DNA of 64,000 nucleotides from Arthrobacter citreus (GTDB lineage Bacteria; Bacillota; Bacilli; Bacillales; Bacillaceae_G). The notes below the pieces were generated by a model that saw only the letters and a program-made list of their open reading frames with translations, was not told the DNA's origin and did not search any database. This document shows positions 1-8,942 of the stretch, piece after piece. Both the position numbers and the translations under genes were made by a program. Numbering within the stretch: position 1 is the stretch's first letter; the number at the start of each line of letters is the position of its first letter. The stretch spans positions 3,038,001-3,102,000 of the forward strand of contig CP053688.1 of the NCBI GenBank assembly GCA_013200995.1. Direction: 5' to 3'.

Positions 1-80
1 ATATAACTCTCACAATAAAAATTACACAAGCACCACTTTCTACTCGTTTTAATATAGTTATTTTAAAAGGAGTGATCAAA

Positions 81-305
81 ATGCCTTGGACTCAAAAAGT
101 TAGATATTTAATCGGTCAACCCGTTGGAGTTTCATTTACAAACGGGCAAGGTACATCAGGTGTATTGTGTGGTGTATCCGGTAATAAGCTTCTAGTTTAT
201 GAATATATGTACCAAGCACAATTTGCTTTAAAACAGTACGATTTCCATACGATACAAGATATTAATGGATTTCCACCTTGTCATACTCAACAACCACTTT
301 ATTAA
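81..305 (+). CDS. small conserved-looking hypothetical protein (74 aa)
   Basis: A 74-residue soluble protein of unknown function. The ATG at 81 is chosen because AAAAGGAG at 65-72 sits eight bases before it; an in-frame GTG at 72 overlaps that ribosome binding site and is unlikely. There is no signal peptide or membrane segment. The first half is rich in Gly, Val and Ser (QPVGVSFTNGQGTSGVL), suggesting a small beta-barrel, and the end is polar and aromatic with a Cys-His pair (PPCHTQQPLY). It is monocistronic as far as can be seen, with a terminator about 80 bases after the stop. I do not recognise the family; the ribosome binding site and terminator are the main evidence that it is real. Confidence 0.72.
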   Translation: MPWTQKVRYLIGQPVGVSFTNGQGTSGVLCGVSGNKLLVYEYMYQAQFALKQYDFHTIQDINGFPPCHTQQPLY

Positions 306-385
306 TGTAATGAATCATTTTTCTAGGTATTTATTTTTTCATTCACTTGCCTTAGATCACATTGTAAACATTAAAAAGAACAATA

Positions 386-417
386 AAGACCTGCATATTA
401 TATGTAGGTCTTTTTTT
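386..417 (+). terminator. rho-independent terminator of the 74-aa gene
   Basis: AAGACCTGCATA pairs with TATGTAGGTCTT (one G-U pair) around a three-base loop and is followed by a run of T on the plus strand. Confidence 0.8.
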
Positions 418-512
418 ATTTAAAATTATATTAATATATAAAAAAGCAGTGATTTATCGCCTTTTCAAATAGTCTTCCACAATGCAACAATGATTATATT
501 GGTATAATTTCT

Positions 513-571
513 CAAAAAAATCCCCTTTATAAAAAGAAATTCAATAAGTTTGACTGTCTTTTATAAGGGGA
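513..571 (-). terminator. terminator of dockerin protease 1
   Basis: Read on the minus strand, TCCCCTTATAAAAG and CTTTTTATAAAGGGGA form a long stem around a roughly 20-base loop, followed directly by seven T. It lies 76 bases after the stop of the protease gene that ends at 647. Confidence 0.75.
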
Positions 572-646
572 TAAATTACATTACATTATTTCAAAACCTA
601 AAAACTTAAATGTCTTCTAGTACTGCTATAAAAATGAAATTAAGTT

Positions 647-3600
647 TTACTGCAATCCTAAATCACTTTTAATTGATTCTAACGTACTACCTTTATATTT
701 TTTGACTGCCTTTGGTGCTACTGTCACAAAAGGATTTGCCATTAAATAGCTTTTCTCCACTAATGCTAAGTCTTTTGCATCAACAATTCCATCAAAATTG
801 ATATCAGCACTTCGCTTATTCGTGCCCCAATATGTTTGAATCATTAAAGCATCCATCACATCAATAACATTATCTTTGTTAATATCACCTGGCTTAGCAC
901 CAACTGTTGAGTAGTTAACTGCTTCTCCAATATTAATTCCTCTCTCTGTTCTGCCAATTTCTAGCGGTGTATACGTCGTGAAATGTCCTGGAATATCCAT
1001 AATTACTGTATATTTTTGAACAGCTGCAGGAATGCCTTTAAACGTAACATTTCCATTTTTTTCAATTGCTCCATCGTACATAACACCATTCGTGCCTTTT
1101 AGCTTCATCGTTGCTCCAACTTTCGTATAATCAATGCTACTGTTGTAAGTACCTGCAGCCGTATATAAGCCAACACCATTGATCTTAGCTGTTGCAGTAG
1201 AGTAGATTGGATACATCGGTAATGTACCTAAAATGATTTGAAGTCTATTTGCACTTTCGTTATTTACTTGCATCGTAGTAAAACTGAAAATTGAAGCAAA
1301 TGGGTTAAGAAATTCATTGGCATTTGTATCAACGTTCATGTCAAATAACGCCACATCTCCAGCAATTCCATCTCCAGGGACAGTAATATTCACTGCCGTT
1401 GTTTTACTTGTTGTTCCTGTAATAGTTGTTGTCACTTGCGATCCTACTGGTAAATCTTGAGACTTACTAAAATCTACACTGTCAAAGTATTTGGCTACAT
1501 AGTCCATTTTGAAATTAAGTGAATTAGCTTTTCTTAAATTATGTGCATAGAACGTATAAGTAATTTTGTCACCAAATTGAATTGCATCTTTATTTGGTTT
1601 TGCATAGATGTAGGAAGCTCCTGGCTTCGTGTAATAAACCATTTTAGGTAATGTTGCATTACCTGCGTAATCAGCACCTACATATTGGATTGGATTAATC
1701 GTTCCAGCCACACTAACATCAGTTTTAAACTTTCCATTTTCATCTGCACTTATTGAATACGCTGATGATGAACCAGGACCATAAAATAATTTATTATTCG
1801 CTTGTGTAAGAGGAATTCCTGCTTCTTGTGTTTTGTTTATTTCAGGGTCCAATATCGTTCCAGAAACTGTTACCGTATTTTGTCCTTCTGCCAGTTCTAC
1901 AATTTGGGTATCCCCTTTTGGCATTGCATTTGTGTCATCGAACTTGATTGTTGGTCCATTATTATCAACACTTACTTTCGATGTTTTCACAAATTGTTTA
2001 CCCGCTCTATTTGTCCCAATCATTTTAATGTCATAAACTCCATCCGGCGCTTTTTCAGACATATAACCGATTGGATTTTTTTCATCTCCAGTGAACGGAA
2101 AATATCTGCCGTAAAACCCGCCGTCTAACGTGTAATCTGTATCAACAGCTACTCCAGTCGCACTAGAAGAATAAATTAGTCCGAGATCTTTATTTGTTTT
2201 CGGATCAACTAGTACCCAGTCCAATGTTTGCATCGAAGAGTTTAATCTAAAATCTAAATCAGTATCCTTTCGACTGAATAAATTGATGACTCGGTTCGTT
2301 GAAATACTCTTAGTATATGGTTCAAAGTAAGCCAAGCCTTCGTCTGCAGCTTTTACACCAAATGGAATACGATAGCTTTCTTCTGGATTGTTTTTGTCTT
2401 TAATATTAATATATCCCTCATAAATGCCTTTTTCAGCTACTTTCGGAATATCTAGTATTGCAGAAAGTTGTTTAGTACTATTAGCCTTTACCGTAAGTGT
2501 ATTTGGCACCTGTAAAGTTACACCATTTTTCTTCGCATCCAATGAACCTTTTACACCTACATTGTACTCAACTGATAGTTCGTACTTTTTATCTTTACTA
2601 CCAAAGTTTTTAAATGATAGTTTCCTAGTATCTGTATAATCCTTATCTGAAGAAACTGCAACGAATCCGTAACTGAGGCCACCTGTTTGTTCTGGAATAA
2701 TTTTTTCTACGCCATTATCAATATAAGGTGTATTATCTTGAACACTAACAATTGTATCGGAATGAATTGCTTGCATAGGATCGATTCTACCAGCTCCGAC
2801 TTCAAATACACTGTATGGATTTTTTAGTGGATCCGCTGTATTCATCAATACAGTCTTTACATCACCAGGCGTATATTCTGGATGAGCTTGCAACAGTAAT
2901 GCCGCAACTCCGGCTACATGCGGAGACGCCATAGACGTACCTGACATTCTTAAGTATGCCGATGAATAATCAGACGTATTATCTTTATTTGATATGTAAG
3001 AAGGCACTGTTGATAAGATGTCCACACCTGGTGCCGTTACTTCTGGCTTAATATCATATAAAGTGCCAGATGGTCCTCTCGAGCTAAATGTTGCCAATTC
3101 ATCTCCTGGAAGATCTTTTTCACTTTTTGCGCCAAATGTGACAGTCGGTACACCTTTTGCAAATAAATCATTGATAGCTAGTCCATCATGATTTGTCATG
3201 GAAAATGTCGGGATATTATCGTTACTTTCACCTAGGAAAATTGGAATTTGTCCTTCGTCTGGATTCGAATTATAGATGATTACTCCTGCTGCTCCATGAT
3301 CTCTTGCATACTCCATCTTCTCAATCAATGCATACGTACCACGTTGAACAAACGCGATTTTACCATTCACATCTTTTCCTGTGTAATCGTTAGGACCGCC
3401 TAAGCCCACATTTACTATGTCAAAGGATTTTCCAGATATACTGCTGAAATCATCTGTCCATTTTTTCGTCATCAACTGCATTGTCGCACCAGTATTACTG
3501 CTGCCAGAGACAAATTGACTCTCAAAATTTGTAGCTTTACTAGTAACCGTACTTGCTCCTACGGTTAGTGCTAGCGCAGCAGCTCCTGGTGATCCTAACG

Positions 3601-4765
3601 TATATAACGCATCTCCAGAGTTCCCAGCTGCCACAACCGCAGTCACTCCGCTTAATACAGCATTATCAATTGCTATACTTGTCGCATATAACGGATCATT
3701 AATGGAAGCACCTAATGACAAGTTAATAACGTCCATTCCATCTTTAACCGCTTTATCGACCCCTGCCAGTATTGCAGCTGTTGTTCCACTTCCGTACGGT
3801 CCTAATACACGGTAAACATATAAATCAGACTCTGGAGCTACTCCAGTGACCTTATAATCAGAATTGTTCTCTGCACGCCCCGCAATTGTTCCTGATACAT
3901 GTGTTCCATGATCTGTATAATATGTATCACCATTGGAATACTCTGCCTTTTTTGACTTTTGCCAATCCGCATAGGTTGTTTCCATCGGATCATTATCGTT
4001 GTCAACAAAGTCATATCCACCTTTATATGCATGCTTCAAATCCGGGTGATTATAGTCAACACCTGTATCAATAACACCTACTTTAACACCTTTTCCTGTG
4101 TATCCTTCGTCATGTAGTTTATCAAGATTTAGGAACGGAATACTATCAACCTTTGTTTGATCCTTCGTTTCTGATTCTTCCGTTTGAGCAGGTGGATCAA
4201 CATGTACTGTGTAATCACTATAAACAGCCTTTACGACATTCGAATTCAGCAATGATTTTACTTGATTTGCCGGTAAGGTTAATGCAACACCATTCATAGA
4301 ATCCTTATACGTATATTTCACATGATAGGCATCTTTACCTGATTTTGTCTTCTTTATTTTTGTTTGAAGATCTTTTTTAAATTGTACTTGTGATTTTTCT
4401 ACATTCTCATTTGCTTGCGCAAGAGAAAGCTTCTCGCCTTTAATCGCTTTGGCAATTTGTGCTGTTTTTGCTGGTAGCTCTTTAAATTCCACGATAACAG
4501 TTACATCTTTATCACTTGATAAATCAATATCACGTGATAATTGTAATCCAGTTTTTAATTTATGATTATCTAAGTTTTGTAACGCCTCACGTTGCTCTTT
4601 CGTCAGACTCGCTAATATACTTTCTGCTTTTGTATTTGTTTGTGCATGTGCAACAGAAGTATAATTTAGATTCGCTACTGGCCCTAGTAAAAGACCAGTA
4701 CTTAACACGACAACTGCAGCCTTTTTCACCGAAGCGAAAGGCTTTATCTTATTCAACTTTTTCAA
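647..4765 (-). CDS. secreted subtilisin-like (S8) protease with cohesin-like and dockerin domains (protease 1)
   Basis: A 1372-residue extracellular serine endopeptidase. The start is a TTG at 4765, ten bases after AAGGA; an in-frame TTG at 4774 is only one base from that site. Order of parts: signal peptide 1-41 (cleavage after VAHA), I9-type propeptide about 55-190 (VIVEF motif), S8 domain about 220-665 with Asp233 (VIDTG), His286 (DHGTHVSG) and Ser611 (GTSMASPHVAG), a PA insert about 430-550, Fn3/Ig-like beta modules to about 1050, a cohesin-like sandwich about 1055-1190, a prealbumin-like module about 1200-1285, then a two-repeat dockerin from about 1290 (Asp1294, GDINKDNVID and ADINFDGIVD). 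The tail KKYKGSTLESIKSDLGLQ is shared with four other proteases in this window. All catalytic residues are intact. The product should be a large secreted protease able to take part in cohesin-dockerin contacts; the substrate is unknown. Confidence 0.93.
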   Translation of the reverse strand: MKKLNKIKPFASVKKAAVVVLSTGLLLGPVANLNYTSVAHAQTNTKAESILASLTKEQREALQNLDNHKLKTGLQLSRDIDLSSDKDVTVIVEFKELPAKTAQIAKAIKGEKLSLAQANENVEKSQVQFKKDLQTKIKKTKSGKDAYHVKYTYKDSMNGVALTLPANQVKSLLNSNVVKAVYSDYTVHVDPPAQTEESETKDQTKVDSIPFLNLDKLHDEGYTGKGVKVGVIDTGVDYNHPDLKHAYKGGYDFVDNDNDPMETTYADWQKSKKAEYSNGDTYYTDHGTHVSGTIAGRAENNSDYKVTGVAPESDLYVYRVLGPYGSGTTAAILAGVDKAVKDGMDVINLSLGASINDPLYATSIAIDNAVLSGVTAVVAAGNSGDALYTLGSPGAAALALTVGASTVTSKATNFESQFVSGSSNTGATMQLMTKKWTDDFSSISGKSFDIVNVGLGGPNDYTGKDVNGKIAFVQRGTYALIEKMEYARDHGAAGVIIYNSNPDEGQIPIFLGESNDNIPTFSMTNHDGLAINDLFAKGVPTVTFGAKSEKDLPGDELATFSSRGPSGTLYDIKPEVTAPGVDILSTVPSYISNKDNTSDYSSAYLRMSGTSMASPHVAGVAALLLQAHPEYTPGDVKTVLMNTADPLKNPYSVFEVGAGRIDPMQAIHSDTIVSVQDNTPYIDNGVEKIIPEQTGGLSYGFVAVSSDKDYTDTRKLSFKNFGSKDKKYELSVEYNVGVKGSLDAKKNGVTLQVPNTLTVKANSTKQLSAILDIPKVAEKGIYEGYINIKDKNNPEESYRIPFGVKAADEGLAYFEPYTKSISTNRVINLFSRKDTDLDFRLNSSMQTLDWVLVDPKTNKDLGLIYSSSATGVAVDTDYTLDGGFYGRYFPFTGDEKNPIGYMSEKAPDGVYDIKMIGTNRAGKQFVKTSKVSVDNNGPTIKFDDTNAMPKGDTQIVELAEGQNTVTVSGTILDPEINKTQEAGIPLTQANNKLFYGPGSSSAYSISADENGKFKTDVSVAGTINPIQYVGADYAGNATLPKMVYYTKPGASYIYAKPNKDAIQFGDKITYTFYAHNLRKANSLNFKMDYVAKYFDSVDFSKSQDLPVGSQVTTTITGTTSKTTAVNITVPGDGIAGDVALFDMNVDTNANEFLNPFASIFSFTTMQVNNESANRLQIILGTLPMYPIYSTATAKINGVGLYTAAGTYNSSIDYTKVGATMKLKGTNGVMYDGAIEKNGNVTFKGIPAAVQKYTVIMDIPGHFTTYTPLEIGRTERGINIGEAVNYSTVGAKPGDINKDNVIDVMDALMIQTYWGTNKRSADINFDGIVDAKDLALVEKSYLMANPFVTVAPKAVKKYKGSTLESIKSDLGLQ

Positions 4766-4796
4766 TCTTATCAAGTCCTTCCATAATACAATTTAG

Positions 4797-4811
4797 AATT
4801 TTCGCAAAAAT
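4797..4811. promoter_or_regulatory. possible CodY box upstream of protease 1
   Basis: AATTTTCGCAAAAAT matches the Bacillus CodY consensus AATTTTCWGAAAATT at 12 of 15 positions. It sits just downstream of the expected transcription start, at the same place as a better match in front of protease 2, which would fit repression when branched-chain amino acids and GTP are plentiful. Confidence 0.4.
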
Positions 4812-4819
4812 CTAATTTT

Positions 4820-4859
4820 ATTATAAAGACAATTGATAAGTTTGTTATTTTGACAAAAT
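4820..4859 (-). promoter_or_regulatory. protease 1 promoter: TATAAT plus palindromic activator-like site
   Basis: On the minus strand a perfect TATAAT (4825-4820) has no good -35 hexamer. The 13-base palindrome ATTTTGACAAAAT (4847-4859) is centred 28 bases upstream of the first T of the -10, that is about -40 from the expected start. The same arrangement occurs before three other dockerin protease genes and once at 24.3 kb. Confidence 0.6.
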
Positions 4860-5093
4860 TATTCAACTTACTAAATATTAATCGATAAATTTCAACAAGT
4901 AATTTTAAATAAGCTACTTGAACTAGCAATCATATCCCCTTCTATCTTTAGCTAGAAAGCTCAATTCCTCGTCTAATTTAAAGAAATTGACAATTTAGAT
5001 ACGCATCCTTCCACAAAGACTTTTCGACAGATGGTAGTTTTGAAGAGCTGCTAATTTCGAGTTTAGAAAATAGTTAATTCGATTTAATAAAAA

Positions 5094-5125
5094 AACCGAT
5101 CTTCCTTTAAGAAGATCGGCTTTCT
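5094..5125 (-). terminator. terminator of the non-dockerin S8 protease
   Basis: On the minus strand CCGATCTTC and GAAGATCGG form a perfect nine-pair stem with a six-base loop, followed by TTTTTTT. It begins just after the stop codon at 5131. Confidence 0.88.
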
Positions 5126-5130
5126 TTATC

Positions 5131-8100
5131 TTATTTTACTATCGTAACAGGCACTGATTTTGTTGTTACTTTAAATCCTTGTTTATCAACTGCATCAGCT
5201 GAAAAATAATAGGTTCCAGCTGGGAAGTCTGCATCTGGCGTCCATTTCAGATGAAGTTCATGCTCATTATTTACTGTTGTACTCTCTACTACTTTACCAG
5301 TTGAATCCTTCATATAAATTGTCCAATTTACACGAGTATTTGCTAATCCAGTAATTTGAGCAGGCTTACTCGGACTAACATTTGCACTTGGAGAAACATT
5401 GAAAACAGTTACTAACATACTTGGGTTTATATAACTAGTATCTCCCCAAACTTTATAACTGACATTCATAGCATTATCAATTCCCATTACAACCACGCTT
5501 TTTGGTTCTTCATTTACTAATACAGAAGTTGCACCTACTGGCAATGATTTATATGTGCCATTATACCAAATAATAGCCCCTTTATAGCCTGAACCACTTC
5601 CAGCGTCTACCGCGTCGAATGAAATTTCATACTGACCATCTTTTGGTTTCACTTGAACATTTGAAACTTTTGGTCCAACTGAGTCGACTTTAATTGGAAG
5701 CTTTACTTTTTGTGGTTTCGCATTTGGATAGTCTAAAGTCGTTTTAATGACAAAATTATACGTATCATCACTTACTGTATTACCGTTTTGATCTTTTGCA
5801 TCCCAGTTATATCCCGTATAGAAACGTGTTGAGGAAATAACATTTTTACGAAGCGGATTAATCTTTCCACCATTATATTCACTAAAGTCTCCAAGATACT
5901 TAATCATCTTTCCTTTTTTGTCTTCAATATACATTTCCGCTTTTGCCAAGTTTCTAAATGCTGTAAATGTCGGGAATACCCCTTTTAGTATTGAGTTTGG
6001 AGATGTAGCGATTGCATTCATATTAAATTTACCCGTTTTAGAATCATATCCCATCGGAGCTGATGCACCTTCATCATTCCAAAGTGCTGTATAACCTAAA
6101 AATGCATCTTCTCGATCCCAAGCTGCAGGATCAATATTATTTGGTTCAGTCCAATCACCATTAAAGCCCATATATGGTACCGTTAAAGGAACAGCAGAAT
6201 CACTATTTTGTCCTGTTGGTACAAGTCGGACAAAGCCTTCAACAAATTCATTTTTCCTTAATGTTCTAGGTAAGCGAATCTCTACATTCAGATTTTTCGT
6301 TTGTCCTGCTTTAATGTTCAATGTTGAACCTTCAGCACCAGTAAGCTTCTCTCCATTTACATAGATCGAGGCACCCTCAATACGTTCACTTTTTAATGAT
6401 AAATAGTCTTTTGATTCTAAAGCTCCATCACCATTAAAGTCAAATTGCTTTGTATCAATTCCATCTGTAAGTAAGTCTACATTAACAGTGTATTCATAAT
6501 CTTTTTTCGTATCTTTTGCTACAAGAGATTCAACATTTAAATTAAGCATAGCTCTATCGTTTTTAATTTCTTTTAATGCAACTGCTCCCGCTTGCTCAAG
6601 AGGTGTATTTTTTCTCGTCACGATAACAGGTGTTTTAATTGCATTTTGTATTTGCATTAAACCAGATCCCTGTATACGAGGTGAATAAGGGATTTTGCTA
6701 TCAGTTTGAGGATCCATTACTACATTAGCGGTATTCATTAAAGCAATTTTTGCCTTTAATGCTGTATCTTCTGAATGTGTTAAACCTTTTTCATAAAGTG
6801 ATTGTAGAACTAATGCAGCACCACCTGCGACATGCGGAGTCGCCATTGATGTACCGCTCATAACTTCGTACTCATTTCCTGGCACTGTAGAGTATATTTT
6901 ACCTCCTGGTGCAGAAATTTCAGGTTTAAAATCTAAAGTAGTTGGCGCCCCATAAGATGAGAAATATGACATTGTATCTCGAAGTGGATTATCTATCCAT
7001 GTACTCTTTGTTAGTTTCATTTTAACAACTTGTCCACTATTTAACTTATTAATTAAAGCATCCCCTGCTTCTTTACTAGTTGTTGCTGTAGGGGTAAGAT
7101 TACTACCTAAATTCACGTATGGATAATCTGCCATATTAGTAGCTGGAACTAAAATGGCGGCCTTTGCACCTCGCTTTTTAGCCTGGTTTTGCATTGAAGC
7201 ATAGGTTGAATAAGATGTATTCGGTTTAAAAACTACAATTTTCCCAGCTACATCTTTTCCAGCATAATGCTCATCTTTAAATCCTTCACCAACGTAAACT
7301 AGCTCATAACTTTCATTAGGAGAAAGTACTCTTGAAAGTTTGAAATTATATTGAGATTGATCTTGATAAGGAAGTTTTAAACCATTTTCTTCCCCCAATG
7401 TATTTAATTCGTATTTCGTATTTTCATAGGAAGCTACCGACAAAGCAAATGGACTGACACCTGGTTCTCCTACAGTCCCAATATCAGGATTATCTGCATA
7501 CGGTTGAGTAGAAGCCGACATGATGCTATTTTTCGTACTATATGCTGCGTTTCCTCCCGCAACTACGACAAGTGTTCCATGTTCAGTTGCTTCACGAATT
7601 GCCTTTTGAATTGGATCTTTATCTTCACCAACGAATCCTGAATCAGTTCCAAGACTCATATTAATGACATCTGCTCCCATGGCAACAGCATGGTCAATTC
7701 CTGCAATAATATCATCTTCGTATGCTCCACCTCCGCTATCAGAGAATACCTTTTCTGCTAGCAGCTGAACACCTGGTGCGATTCCTAGTACACCATCATT
7801 CTCTTCATCCCCATTCGCACCAATTGTTCCTGAAACATGTGTACCATGAGGATTTCCGTTCGCACCACGTGGAATAACATCCGTATCATTATCAGCCCAG
7901 TCGTATCCAGTCGGAACTTTATCACTATACCACTGATCATTAACGGCAGTTTCAGATAATTTACTTTGAATATTACTTTGAGTTAGCTTCTCTTTTTGTT
8001 TTCCTTTTTCAGTTAACGTCATATCTTGGTGAGTATAATCAATCCCTGAATCAACTACACCAACAACTAGCCCTTCGCCTTGATAACCATATTTTTCCCA

Positions 8101-8655
8101 TACACTTTGTGCTTGTACTAATTCTTTACTGGTTTTCATTGTTGGTTCATAAGTTCTTGCAATATGTACATTTGTTACACCAGGGGTTGCCTGTAAGTCT
8201 TTAATATTTTTATATGCGGTATCTAAGCTAAACCCATTAAAGCCATCATAAAATCGGTGTCTAATCTTTGGATTTAATTTCTTTTTCGTCATTTTAGAAA
8301 CGACATCGTCCTGATTTTGTTTCATTAGAGCTTTTTTATTTAACTTAGCTTTCGTTTGTGTAGCTTGCTCTGGTTCTTGAACTTCGACAATTACACGTAC
8401 TTTTTCATTAGGGTCATACGCTTTTACGCTATTCTTATCGATACTACTATAACCATCTTTATCAGAAGTTTTAGATGCTTGTTTATTGAGATCTGCTAAA
8501 TAGCTTTTTAATCCTTCATGCACAATCTCATCAACCTTCGAACTAGAAGGTTGATTCTCCTTTGTAATTTGTGCATATCCTGTTGTAGTTATAAACATTG
8601 CTGCTAAAGTAGTTGCCGTAATGACACGGAATGGAAATTTCTTTCGATTACCCAT
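5131..8655 (-). CDS. secreted subtilisin-like (S8) protease without dockerin
   Basis: A 1174-residue extracellular serine protease. ATG 8655 follows GGGGAGAG by ten bases. Signal peptide 1-28 (cleavage after GYA), I9-like propeptide about 70-175, S8 domain about 190-660 with Asp202 (VVDSG), His270 (PHGTHVSG) and Ser603 (GTSMATPHVAG), and a PA insert about 430-560. Beta-sandwich modules follow to the C terminus. One isolated EF-hand-like loop (FDFNGDGALESKDY) lies near residue 730. It lacks the dockerin, the cohesin-like module and the KYK...LG tail of its five neighbours, and the palindrome found in front of them is missing. The architecture resembles Vpr-like cell-envelope or minor extracellular proteases. 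It has its own terminator and is probably regulated separately. Confidence 0.92.
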   Translation of the reverse strand: MGNRKKFPFRVITATTLAAMFITTTGYAQITKENQPSSSKVDEIVHEGLKSYLADLNKQASKTSDKDGYSSIDKNSVKAYDPNEKVRVIVEVQEPEQATQTKAKLNKKALMKQNQDDVVSKMTKKKLNPKIRHRFYDGFNGFSLDTAYKNIKDLQATPGVTNVHIARTYEPTMKTSKELVQAQSVWEKYGYQGEGLVVGVVDSGIDYTHQDMTLTEKGKQKEKLTQSNIQSKLSETAVNDQWYSDKVPTGYDWADNDTDVIPRGANGNPHGTHVSGTIGANGDEENDGVLGIAPGVQLLAEKVFSDSGGGAYEDDIIAGIDHAVAMGADVINMSLGTDSGFVGEDKDPIQKAIREATEHGTLVVVAGGNAAYSTKNSIMSASTQPYADNPDIGTVGEPGVSPFALSVASYENTKYELNTLGEENGLKLPYQDQSQYNFKLSRVLSPNESYELVYVGEGFKDEHYAGKDVAGKIVVFKPNTSYSTYASMQNQAKKRGAKAAILVPATNMADYPYVNLGSNLTPTATTSKEAGDALINKLNSGQVVKMKLTKSTWIDNPLRDTMSYFSSYGAPTTLDFKPEISAPGGKIYSTVPGNEYEVMSGTSMATPHVAGGAALVLQSLYEKGLTHSEDTALKAKIALMNTANVVMDPQTDSKIPYSPRIQGSGLMQIQNAIKTPVIVTRKNTPLEQAGAVALKEIKNDRAMLNLNVESLVAKDTKKDYEYTVNVDLLTDGIDTKQFDFNGDGALESKDYLSLKSERIEGASIYVNGEKLTGAEGSTLNIKAGQTKNLNVEIRLPRTLRKNEFVEGFVRLVPTGQNSDSAVPLTVPYMGFNGDWTEPNNIDPAAWDREDAFLGYTALWNDEGASAPMGYDSKTGKFNMNAIATSPNSILKGVFPTFTAFRNLAKAEMYIEDKKGKMIKYLGDFSEYNGGKINPLRKNVISSTRFYTGYNWDAKDQNGNTVSDDTYNFVIKTTLDYPNAKPQKVKLPIKVDSVGPKVSNVQVKPKDGQYEISFDAVDAGSGSGYKGAIIWYNGTYKSLPVGATSVLVNEEPKSVVVMGIDNAMNVSYKVWGDTSYINPSMLVTVFNVSPSANVSPSKPAQITGLANTRVNWTIYMKDSTGKVVESTTVNNEHELHLKWTPDADFPAGTYYFSADAVDKQGFKVTTKSVPVTIVK

Positions 8656-8942
8656 AAACTTAAAACTCTCCCCTCGTAATCTATTAAATTATTAATTTAT
8701 GTTAACTCCAAGTAAGAAGTTTTTAGGCTGTAAGAAACCTCAACTTGAATGTATAACCCCGAGCTATTATGAATCTGTTTTTTACTGAATATTCAGAATT
8801 AAAAAGTTAGACTATTTACTATTTTTAAATTCTCTTTGTGAATAAAAAATTAGCATAGATAACAATCAATAATGGCTGATTCAATGATTGCATCATTAGC
8901 TTTCATTGAACCAGTCACTTAATTGATTACGCCATAACTACA
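8656..8942. other. intergenic region with a 12-base palindrome
   Basis: This gap holds the upstream region of the protease starting at 8655 and the downstream region of the one ending at 8943. CTGAATATTCAG (8785-8796) is a perfect palindrome. No TATAAT-plus-ATTTTGnCAAAAT arrangement is present. Confidence 0.5.
8874..8916 (-). terminator. inverted repeat after protease 2, possible weak terminator
   Basis: GGCTGATTCAATGA (8874-8887) and TCATTGAACCAGTC (8903-8916) pair with two G-U or mismatched positions, 27 bases past the stop of protease 2. No clear T run follows on the minus strand, so intrinsic termination is uncertain. Confidence 0.4.

Noticed and set aside
4516..4815. 99-codon plus-strand frame over the start of protease 1
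   Set aside because: Antisense to the signal and propeptide coding region and its promoter; no ribosome binding site.
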